From NCBI RefSeq assembly GCF_024679245.1, contig NC_090180.1:13400007-13464006 (forward strand): a DNA stretch of 64,000 bases, in the 5' to 3' direction. Below the pieces are notes generated by a model. It had not been told where the DNA came from and did no database searches. It saw only the letters and a program-made list of their open reading frames with translations. Of this stretch, positions 23,720 to 34,000 are shown piece by piece (the stretch's first letter is position 1; each line of letters begins with the position of its first letter). This stretch comes from Pseudorasbora parva. Taxonomy: Eukaryota; Chordata; Actinopteri; Cypriniformes; Gobionidae. The position numbers were made by a program, and so were the translations under genes.

Positions 23720-25658
23720 TTAAAGGGGGGGTGAAATGCTGTTTCATGCATACTGAGCTTTTTCACTGTTAAAGACTTGGATTCCCATCCTAAACATAGA
23801 CAAAGTTTCAAACACTAAGGTGGACGTTTTATGGAGTATTTCTGTATCAAAAATACTCCTTCCGGTTTCTCACAAGTTTCTGAGAGTTTTTTTTGAGTAT
23901 GGGTCCGCTTGACGTCAATAGAGTGGAAGGTCCTTGTATGGGCCGTACGAGCTCTTCTCCCGGAAGGGTGTGTGCGCGTGACTAGAGCGAGAGTCCAAAT
24001 GCACGCCCATAAACACTGCTCTAAGGTGCAGCAGATCCACTACTCCGTGCAACACGTCTGTCGCGCCTCGTGCCATGCTCCACTTTATTCCTATGGGTGA
24101 CATCAAGCGACTTCAACGCTTCAGCACAGCATTCTGGGAAGGCAGTGCTGCATTTGAACCGATTTGAACGCAGAAATGACGGGAAGCGCCACAACATCCA
24201 CTTTTGTGACCGAAGCGAATCTCCATGGTCTCTGCTGTCAGAACTTCACAAAATCAACAGTTAACTTACCAAAGAAGTGTGTTTTTGACGGAGCGGTCCC
24301 ACGATAAAGGTTCGCGGTCGTGCTTTGGAAACTGCTTCAAATATCTATGTTGTTGGCTATCGTCGCGTAGGTAAACATCAGTAAACAACACGATCGTGTA
24401 TAACGTTAGTTAATTTATTAATGGAGCATGCGATCTATGGTGTGTGTTTAAATACGTTTGTTAAGCTGACCACTATAGGTGTCAGTTTGTTTGAAAACCA
24501 CCCAAACATAAACCTAGTGTTCTCATAAAGCACGCTTCTTCATTCAAATGCACTAACGGTTACTCCATTGTTGTTCTATGTATAACGTTACACTAGTCTG
24601 ACGTGCAAAACCCTTTTGCTTGCTACTGCTAAGGTTTAGTCGCATAAAAAAGTCCATAAACGAATCATGTCCTCATAAACTGCGAGTAAACACACACAAA
24701 TGTAGCCTAGAAATCTAGACGCACCCTAGCAGCAGCAAATTTAATTTGCCCGCAAGTGTGGTCTAGCAACTCTCAATTCCTATCTGAGCTGTATTCCTCA
24801 GAATCTGGACGGCCCAATCACATCGTGTAGGTAGGCTATAGAGTCGGCGGGCGGGGCCATAATGACGACGGCCGAGTTGCGTTTGCGTGCTTCTAGTAAC
24901 ACAGAAACTGGCGAACGGCGGCGGTCTTTCGAATCAGCTCTGCCCGCGCCTCCGGAAGACTTGGAGTTAAGCTTTCCTCTGAGATAAGAACAAAGAGCGG
25001 CGCTGAAGTCATTCTTAAAAAGGGAAGATGTGTTCGGAGTTTAGCCGACCGGATGCGGCGAATGTTTAATCAGTCAGCGAGCTCCCCTTCACCGTCGTTG
25101 CTCCGGTTGGTGTACCGCTATCCTATCGCGTGCAGAGGGAGTTTGAAAGACAACCGTTTATCCCGCCCCTCGGACTGAGCCCTGTCTATGGTGAGTTTCC
25201 AGACCAAACATCTTGATGTGGGTCTGGCTTGTCAGGCTAACACAAATGTTGACAGGCCACTAAATGCAGTACATACCACAGAGACAGACGTCCTGCTGTT
25301 GTTGCTTCTCCTGTTCAGTTTATTTCAGCCTCTGGATCTGATTCTGGATCATATCTGTATTAGTTGAATCTGATAGCCATGGTTTATTTAGGGTAACGTT
25401 TTCATCTCCATGCTTGATGATGTCAGCTTTCAGAAGCTCTCGTGCAGTAGCTGCGCGCTGGTCATTTTTTAGCTCCGCCCACTCGATACGCCTCCAGGCG
25501 CTCGTTTTTTTCCGGAAAGACTCGGTACAGCCTATATTTCTTTTATAAATATAATAAAACTAAACATTTTCGGAGATACGAAGGATGCAATACTACTCTA
25601 TAGGTACTCAAGATTGACATGAGATTGACTGAAACTGAGTGTTTCACCCCCCCTTTAA
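23720..25658. mobile_element. TTAA-flanked element family D, copy 2 (longest)
   Basis: TTAA at 23720-23723 and 25655-25658 bracket AGGGGGGGTGAAA and its complement TTTCACCCCCCCT, a 13-base inverted terminus. It is about 1.9 kb and includes a 537-bp hAT-like insertion at 24703. The interior matches copies 1 and 3. Small ORFs here are frameshifted relative to those in copy 3, so no protein is supported. Confidence 0.75.
24703..25239. mobile_element. Nested transposon in family D copy 2
   Basis: Termini TAGCCTAGAAATCTAGACGC and, inverted, TAGCCTGACAAGCCAGACCC are flanked by ACACAAATG at 24694-24702 and 25240-25248. The related family D copy at 51098-52218 has an unoccupied site here (about 51228-51260, opposite strand), which confirms the insertion. 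An 8-9 bp duplication suggests hAT. It is GC-rich and non-autonomous. Confidence 0.75.
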
Positions 25659-26076
25659 CTGTTTTGTTTGATTGTTTGGGCATGTAAACAAAACTATCAC
25701 CAGAGCGTAGGGGTGTCCTGCTATTTATTTTGAAACTTGTTTGGGTTCTGTTTCTATTAGGTAGTTAGGTTAGTTAAATGTATTTGCTTTTGCTTCCATT
25801 AGGTTATTTAGTGTATCTTTCTTTTTAGGTTTGTTTTGTTTATGTTGGCCTTTGGACACCCTGACGAGATGCTCGCCCTCTTATGTATGATTATTTAATA
25901 AATTTATATTTACTTATAATTGGTTGTATGTTTGATTATCGACCGGAGTGATTCGGTGCTGGGATTCCAAACCACAACCTATTTTCTTATTATTATGCTC
26001 GGTTAATGTGAGTGTTTCCTTCCCCTAGATCGCGGGGCGTAATAGTGAGTAATCTGATTGGTTGATCAATTTTACC
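25659..26076. other. Unclassified spacer
   Basis: No gene or repeat can be named with confidence. It includes AATAAA near 25907 and GC-poor sequence. A retroelement-LTR origin is possible but not supported by any paired terminus. Confidence 0.3.
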
Positions 26077-26665
26077 TTAAAGGGTTAGTTCACCCAAAAA
26101 TGAAAATTATCTCATTAATTACTCACCCTCATGTCGTTAGACACCCATAAGACCTCCGTTCATCTTCAGAACACAAAAGAAGATATTTTAGTTGAAAGCT
26201 GGTGGCTGAGAAAGGCTTCAGATAGGCCCTCATTGACATTTAGTAAATTTTTTACTCACTCGACCCATAGAGGCACTAAAAACGTCGTTACAAAGTCCAT
26301 CTCACTGCAGTGGCTAAACAGTTATGTCACTAAGCGACGAGAATAGTTTTTGTGCGCAAAAAAGAAAAAGACATAACTACTTTATCCACCAAGTTATTGT
26401 CTTCTGCGTATGCCTCGGACATGAACTCACGAAGCACCACGACGCATGGCCGAGAATATGACGCAGTCCGCCGTTCGGACACGTGACCCAGAAGCAAGGA
26501 AGTTTGTTAACAAACAGAGGAAGGGAAGACGCGCTGTGCTTAAGGCCAATGTAAGCTACTCTGTTGTTGTAAACATCCAGTGAACTAGCAGCACATGCTG
26601 AGTGCATCATCAAATCCCTGCTCAAATTCTGTTTTTGAGAGTGAAGAGGTTTCAGATTGCATTCT
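26077..26665 (+). repeat. TTAA / GTTCACCC repeat family E, left part
   Basis: Starts TTAAAGGGTTAGTTCACCCA followed by AAAATGAAAATT and TACTCACCCTCATGTCGTT, a very common cyprinid DNA repeat. The right terminus is missing. The ORF of 71 codons in it is not a gene. Confidence 0.6.
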
Positions 26666-26699
26666 CGTGTCTATCAGAATGAGACAGAGAGAACCCAAC

Positions 26700-27241
26700 A
26701 GCGAAGGCAAGTAATAGTGTCTTTATAAATAAATAAGCCAAATGGCCACTGAGGCTGATGAACAGAAAGTTTCTCTTTAACAATCAACTTAGGTGGAAGC
26801 CCCGGGCAGGGTAACTGGTCCGTAGATGGGGTGAAGGAGGGCAGTGGCAGCAGTTGACAGGTGAGCGTCAGGAGCCGATCACAGCGTTCAGTGGCCGGTG
26901 AGCTGGGCAGAGCACAGGTTAAGCACACAAACACTGTAGACAATTAGGGTAGACCAGACGAACATGTAGACCGGGAAGGACAGGACACAATCTTCAAGGT
27001 CGAGCGATCTGACACGTACAAAACAAGTCAATAATCTGGCAGAGGACAAAGAACAGACGAGGACTAGAAGTAGCGGAGCTAATCAGAGGGAAAGAGGGGA
27101 CAAGTGAGAAATGGATGAGCGTGATAGCGACAGATAATGAGGAACAGCTGTATCCAAGAGCGGAGGTGTGAGAAAGAGTCAGAAGGATACTAGCAGGGGG
27201 AGAAAGAGAGGGAGTGAACCAGGATCATGACAGTGTCAATA
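26700..27241 (-). mobile_element. LTR-like repeat, uninterrupted copy
   Basis: On the minus strand the unit begins TGTCATGATCCTGGTTCACT next to a Tc1 insertion. It runs through TCTTGGATACAGCTGTTCCT and GATCGCTCGACCTTGAAGAT. TG at the start and gypsy-like base composition suggest a retroelement LTR or leader (inference). The same unit occurs in opposite orientation at 38041-45318, where two transposons split it. Here it is continuous, so it serves as an empty-site reference. Confidence 0.5.
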
Positions 27242-27243
27242 TA

Positions 27244-29565
27244 CACTCACCTAAAGGATTATTAGGAACACCTGTTCAATTTCTCATTAATTAAATTATC
27301 TAAACAACCATTTAGATGGCAGTTGCTTCAATGCATGTAGGGGTGTATTCCTGGTCAAGACAATCTCCTGAACTCCAAACTGAATTTCAGAATGGGAAAG
27401 AAAGGTGACTTAAGAAATTTTGATCATGGCATGGTTGTTGGTGCCAGATGGGCCGGTCTGAGTATTTCATAGTGATGGGCAGGCCGAGGCTTCGTGAAAC
27501 ACTGAAACAAACACCTGACTCCCGTCTCCATGACGCCATCTAGTGGACACTTGCGTGTATTAATCTGAAATAACCTTGACAGTGATCAAATGTTTGAAAA
27601 AACTAAAATAAATATATATATATTTTTAAATCTGTCTGACATCTACTTGGTTTTGTAACCTTTGGCCTCCTCAAAACATCTGCGCTAGTATTTCACAATC
27701 TGCTCAGTTACTGAGATTTTCACGCACAAACATTTGTATGGTTTACAAAGAATGGTGTGAAAAGGGAAAGGCATACAGTATGCATGCTGTTATTTTAGTT
27801 ATTTTAAATAACTATTTTTCATGAAAAATAATTAAGATTAAAATTAAATATTAAAAGAAATAAAGCCACAATGTGTCATTTGCTACAATTTTTTTTTTTT
27901 TTTTTTACATATAATTTCTCCCGCCTTTTAATAAATCCTCTCATAAGGGACATTTGTTGCTAGCATGCACAAATATTTTTTTAGCAAGTACATTCAAATG
28001 AGGAAAAATTACTGAAAAAATTAAGTTAATAGATCATGCATTCTGCACCAATACATTACACAATACACACATCTCACTTTATGTGGTGTTTCCAAATGGA
28101 AATGCTCCCACACCAGATTTACAGCATCTCTTATGTGGAGTCTCCATATCTAGCTATATATTACCTATGAATATCTTTTATATCTATGTAATTCTATATA
28201 TTCTATATCTATAATTCTAAGGTAGTTTATATGAATGTGTCACTAGCCTATATCTATCCTAACCATCTGTCACTGTCTTGACCTACCAGTCAATGTATCT
28301 CATTTAAATAGCCTAAATATAACTAACCAAAGTGGACTATAAATCTCACTTATATCACAAAATCTCTCTCCTCTCACAAAAACCCACGAGGTGAAGATGG
28401 ATTAACTTCACTTTTAAACTGTGGGGAATGAGGTTCATTCAGATGTGTTACTGTGGGGTTTGTTCCCACCCCTTTTAATCAAAGCAGTTTCGACAGGTGC
28501 ACCTGATGAAACACTTCAGCGCTTCATTTAGCCATAATCACGTGCCATGGGTGTGTCGAATCACAGTTCGGAGCAGCGTTTCGAAGCATCTGCGCTAGTA
28601 TTTCACAATCTGCTCAGTTACTGAGATTTTCACGCACAAACATTTGTATGGTTTACAAAGAATGGTGTGAAAAGGGAAAGGCATACAGTATGCAGCAGTC
28701 CTGTGGCCAAAAATGCCTTGTTGATGCTAGAGGTCAGAGGAGAATCGGCTGACTGATTCAAGCTGATAGATTAGCAACTTTGACTAAAATAACCACTCGT
28801 TGCAACTGAGATATGCAGTAAAGCATTTGTGAAGCCACAACACGCACAACCTTGAGGCGAATGGGCTACAACATCAGAAGACCCCAACGGGTACCACTCA
28901 TCTTCACTACAAATAGAAAAAAGAGGCTACAATTTGTACCAGCTCACCAAAATTGGACAGTTGAAGACGAGTCGATTTCTGTAGAGACATTCAGATGGTA
29001 GAGTCAGAATTTGGCGTAAACAGAAAGAGAACATGGATCCATCATGCCTTGTTACCACTGTGCAGGCTGGTGGTGGTGGTGTAATGGTGTGGGGGATGTT
29101 TTCTTGGCACACTTTATTGCCAATTAGGCATTGTTTAAATGCCATGGCCTACCTTAGCATTGTTTCTGACCATGTCCATCCCTTTGTGACCACCATGTAC
29201 CCATCCTCTGATGGCTTCTTCCAGCAGGATAATGCACCATGTCACAAAGCTCGAATCATTTAAAATTGGTTTCTTGAACATTACAATGAGTTCAGTGTAC
29301 TAAAATGGCCGCCACAGTCACCAGATCCCAACCCAATAGAGCATCTTTGGGATGTGGTGGAATGGGAGCTTCGTGCTCTGGATGTGCATCCAAGAAATCT
29401 CCATCAACTGCAAGATGCTATCCTATCAATATGGGCCAACATTTCTAAAGAATGCTTTCAGCACCTTGTTGAATCAGTGCTGCGTAGAATTAAGGTAGTT
29501 TTGAAGGCAAAGGGGGGTCGAACACAGTATAAGTATGGTGTTCCTAATAATCCTTTAGGTAAGTG
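27244..29565 (+). mobile_element. Tc1-like transposon, interrupted
   Basis: The left end, CACTCACCTAAAGGATTATT after TA, and the right end, AATAATCCTTTAGGTAAGTG, are inverted complements. This is a classic fish Tc1 family. A hAT-type element is inserted at 27470-28597. The left end adjoins the LTR-like repeat, and the same junction recurs in inverted orientation near 38034. Confidence 0.9.
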
Positions 29566-29570
29566 TGTTT
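27392..29570 (+). pseudogene. Tc1 transposase pseudogene
   Basis: The reading frame starts MGKKGDLRNFDHGMVVGARW at 27392, is broken by the inserted element, and resumes after 28605. Recognisable later parts are PSCLVTTVQAGGGGVMVWGM near 29040, FFQQDNAPCHKARII near 29215 (second catalytic Asp) and LKWPPQSPDPNPIEHLWDVV near 29305 (third acidic residue region, here E). The region normally holding the first catalytic Asp is lost: a deletion near 28959 joins VED directly to ESRF-type sequence. An in-frame TAA follows KARII, and about 10 bases are missing near 29112. The gene is dead. Confidence 0.85.
27470..28597. mobile_element. hAT-type insertion in Tc1
   Basis: Flanked by GTATTTCA at 27462-27469 and 28598-28605 (8-bp duplication). 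The left end, TAGTGATGGGCA followed by GAGGCTTCGTGAA, matches the hAT copy at 42498. The right end, GCATCTGCGCTA, is diverged from the expected complement. The interior is AT-rich with a poly-T run near 27890 and contains a 108-base copy of the adjoining Tc1 junction (27677-27784). Confidence 0.75.
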
Positions 29571-31020
29571 GAATATGAAAAGGGTTTCTTTGTCTGAGGG
29601 CTGATGCAATGCACATCCACTGTTTCTCTGATTTTCAATTGTCTATCTTCCATTTAGTCTCTTTAAGGAATAAACAAAGGCAACGTGGCAGTTTTAGCTG
29701 ATTTACAAGATGTTATAGAATCATTTTGTGCTACTTGGCTAACCGCACCCATGGAACAGGGAGGGAAAGTCTGTGTTCTCTGAGTGGGCATAACAGCCAT
29801 GGTCTCTGTGAGTGTGAGCCACTCACAGAGAAATTAAATTATGTTTCTTAAAGCTACACTGTGTGATATTTTCCCTCATCTAGTGGTAAAAAGATATATG
29901 ACCATCCAGTGAATAATAGTTTCTGTTCCTCTCAATTTCGATTTCGTTTCAACTCCTACGGTGGCCGATTTAGTAAAAGATTATGGCTTCCAGTTCGACC
30001 GCTTTGATGAGTGTTGCTTCAAGTGATGAGGTTACTTTTGAAAACTATTATAATTTGCAGTTATTTAATTTGCCAAATGATCTGATCAAATTAATCTATG
30101 TAAAATGAATAATAGTTTTACGTTTTCATTATTTTATAATGAAAAGAGAGGGAGACCCCCTTTTATCAGTGCTATGGTTATTTTGTATATTGTACGACAT
30201 CACTAGCCTAAGGCAAAGTTTACATTGTAGGCAATATCATTTTCTCTAATGACCTACCAGTGCCCTATTCATAGGTGTAGGCTAGTCATAATAAGGTGTC
30301 ATAGTGTGAAATATATTTACATCGTACAATAATACGTCTTGTTTGTTTAATCTTGAGTTACAGGTGATTGGCTAAGGGAAGGTGTGGTTTTCGCACCTGA
30401 ACCTAATCATGTTTCTTTAAGAGGGACTAGATCAAACAAATTATGAAAATCTATCTCTTGTTTTTATTAGTAAAAAGTTCTCTATATTTTCTATACAGCA
30501 TTGATCCACCAGGCTACACACTAGTTCCCATGAATATTTTATTAAATTAAAAAAAAAATTGTACAGTCATGAGTAGCCTAGTTTAAATAAGGTTACTTTG
30601 CTGGACCTCCATCAGTTTGTACTTTACACTTTTGCATTGAGTAATAAGCCTATTTACAATGTACAAAAGTCAAATACAAACCAATAAACTGATTTCCAAG
30701 AGCACGCAACCACATAAATGTGGTTTTGCACTCAAAATCACAACTACAATTTCAGTATCATGATTGTTGTAACTGTTTAATAAACTTAATACAATCAAAC
30801 TAAAATTTAAATGAAATAAAATTAAGTAAATTAAGTACATTTTATTGAAAAGCAAATTTGTCACGTTTTATTGTAATTTTAGAAACAACTGCTCACTGCC
30901 TGCACAAGCAGATATTGAGAAACTATGAGCAAATTATTATGATGATGTAGATAATGATGATGATGATGATGATGATGATGTCTTGTGTTTGCCTGACCCA
31001 ACCCACTAGTGCTTCCAGAC
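29566..31020 (+). other. Upstream region of the transferrin gene
   Basis: No coding exons. Three blocks (30591-30697, 30708-30742, 30833-30884) recur in the same order at 61334-61432, 61657-61692 and 63882-63932. A (GAT)n tract lies at about 30944-30980. The section 29850-30100 resembles a small DNA repeat but could not be named. Confidence 0.5.
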
Positions 31021-31024
31021 CTCC

Positions 31025-31031
31025 TATAAAA
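31025..31031 (+). promoter_or_regulatory. TATA box of the transferrin gene
   Basis: TATAAAA lies about 59 bases before the ATG, giving an expected transcription start near 31055 and a 5'UTR of roughly 28 bases. Liver-expressed transferrin genes commonly use TATA promoters. Confidence 0.75.
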
Positions 31032-31083
31032 AGCACTGTCTCTTCTGTCTCCTCCTGCCAGAAATCCCTGCTGAAGGCCTAAT

Positions 31084-34000
31084 ATGAACATCCTGCTCAT
31101 CTCATTGCTGGGCTGCCTTGGTAATTCTCATCTTTGATATTGTTGTCATTTTATTCTTCAGTTCATATTTAATCATTGTGTTTATCGCTGATTGTTTTCT
31201 TTGCAGTTGTGGCACTGCCCTCGGCCAGTGCTCAAAAAGTCAAATGGTGTGTGAAAACACAGAATGAGCTGAAAAAATGCAAACACCTTGCCAGCAAATC
31301 AGCAGATCTTGAGTGTCTTCTTCGGCTTTCTACAATTGACTGCATAAAGAGCATCGAGGTAATAAAACGTGTATTATTTTACCTCTCACACACACACCTT
31401 TTTTTTTTTTTCGTTTAAACCATAGCATTTTCATCAAACTGTCTATAATTCACAGAAAGGTGAGGCAGATGTTGTAACTGCAGATGGAGAACATGTTTAC
31501 TTCGGTGGACGCAAACCTTTTGAACTCCGTCCTCTCATTGCAGAGAAATATCAGAAAGGTAAATATTTTATTGTGGTGTTCATTTATTTATTATTATGTA
31601 ATGAAATTATTATTATAATTCATGGAGTTCAATGAATAAGATGCACATGATTTTAAACATCTTAATTATTCATCATAACCTGTAGACCAATAAATTGGTA
31701 CCATTCAATCTAAATAGTTTATTGCTTAATATATAATTTATTATATGACAATTAAAGTACAAATATAGGTCTGTATTTATAATGTATAGAATAATGTAGA
31801 GCAATTCATATGTATTTCTTTACCTGTGATTTTTGTTTCATGAATCTTTTTTTCAATGAAATTGTCAAAATACACTCATTTAAATAAACTTTTTAAAAAT
31901 AAATAATTAATGATATCATGGATTTGACATTCCCCAATGAGGCAAGATGACCCCTACTATTTTCAAATAAAATGGCAAATGTTTCCTTTTTAGTTCTTAT
32001 TTGATGCATCACCAAATCTGCATGGTAAAATCTCAATTAAGCAGTTGTTGGGTTTTTTTTGTCAGATTTTGGTTTTTGATTCTGTTCCTCTCTTCTCCGC
32101 TTCTCTTCTTTTCTAGAGTCCTGTTATGCTGTGGCTGTGGTAAAGCGTGACACTGACTTCAGTATCAGAGATCTCAAGGGAAAGACTTCCTACCACAGTT
32201 GTTATAAAAGTCCTGGAGGCTGGACTTTACCCATTGGAAGACTGGTTGCAGTCAAGATAATTCCGTGGGATCCTAATGACATGACTCTTGAGTCAGGTTA
32301 GTGTGGAGATCAAATGTAGATTATTACATAGCTCTCTGAAATACTGGCATTCAGTGGCCTGGTATGTCCTAATATTGACCGTTGTCCATGGCAGCGGTTG
32401 TATATCAGTCCACTCAGCCATGCAACTGAAACCAGCACCGCTTTTGTGTCTCTCGTATCACGCCACAGACTCATTTAATACAAACGAAACCACCGTCATC
32501 TTGAGTCTCAGTTATTGATTGTTTTAACAGTAACCTCAGAGGACTTCAGTATGCTGTAATATTTTTTGACATGGATTTTTTTTCTTCTTCTCAGAGACAG
32601 CTTTATAAAATAATTAACCTTCAAATCAATAGTTAAAATTTATTTTTTGTATTTATTTATTTGGCAAAGCATATGATAAAATGGGATTATTGTGCTGAAA
32701 TAAAGCATGAAATACAAATAAAATTATAATATAAATCTAATAAATATTAGATTAAAAACTTAAAATGACATTACCAAAATGACTAAAACTAAAATATAAA
32801 ATACTGCACTTCAAGCTAGAAATATAAAACATGACAAAAGCATATAACAAAATTGGTAACTTAAACTAAAATTAAAACGAAAACTGAAAATATAAAAAAT
32901 AAAAAGTATAATATACTATATACTATATTCTATATACTAGGGTGACATCCTGTTTTCAAGTTCAGTTCTAGGCCTAATATAACAATTTTCTATCCATACA
33001 GAGGGGGCATACTTTAAATGGAGTAAGGAATCTTTGAGTAAACTTTGAGTATCAGTTGGGTATCTTATTGCCGGGCCGAGTTTTTGGTAATCAAAATATG
33101 GTCACCCTACTATATACGGTAGTATAGTATAATAGTATATAATATAATACTAAAATAACATTAATAAATCATATTGGGATAATGAGCTTACTGCATGACC
33201 TTTGAGGTATTAAATGTGATTTTTGGTCATGTGAATTGTTTTGTAATTGATGTATAAGTGAATAATGGGACACTTTTTGTGTTCTCCAGCCGTGTCTCAT
33301 TTCTTCTTGCGCAGTTGTGTTCCTGGAATATCAAAAGCCCAATACCCAAAACTGTGCTCAGATTGCCAGGGTGACTGCAGCTGCTCACAAAATGAACAAT
33401 GCAGTGGCGATGGAGGAGCCTTCCAGTATGAGCCTTCCACACTAGTACACTCATATTTCCACTGTCTTCTCTCTGAATACACAACAATATAACTCATGCA
33501 TCCTTTACAGGTGCATGAAAAAGGGTAATGGAGACGTTGCCTTTATTTGCCAAGATGGAATCCCAGGTGAGTGATATCTTTTGCCAAAATCTAAAATATT
33601 ATTGACGGTCACAAAACCATTAAAGATATTAGAGTTGTGGCAGGAGGTTATGATTTAAAGGCTGTTGATTTAAATGCTTCTTGTCTCATCTGAACTCTCA
33701 AGAGATTGAGAGACCGAACTACCAGCTGTTGTGCATGGACGGCAGGAGGAAAAGTGTTGAGGATTACAAGACCTGCAACCTCGGCAAAGAGCCGCACCGT
33801 GCTGTCATCGGCCGGAAGGATGCTGATTCACAGCACATTTATAAAGTCCTTAAACAGATTCCGGTATGTCATTCCAATGGACACTGCATCAGTAACTTTT
33901 AATTTCAACATTAAATTGATCTAAATCTAGATATTTAACCCTGTAATACAATACATCCAGGAGACAATCAAATACTTTTTTTGAATATTGAACTGTTGTG

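Noticed and set aside
26700..27241. Endogenous retrovirus
   Set aside because: No gag, pol or env similarity near either copy; only an LTR-like noncoding unit is present.
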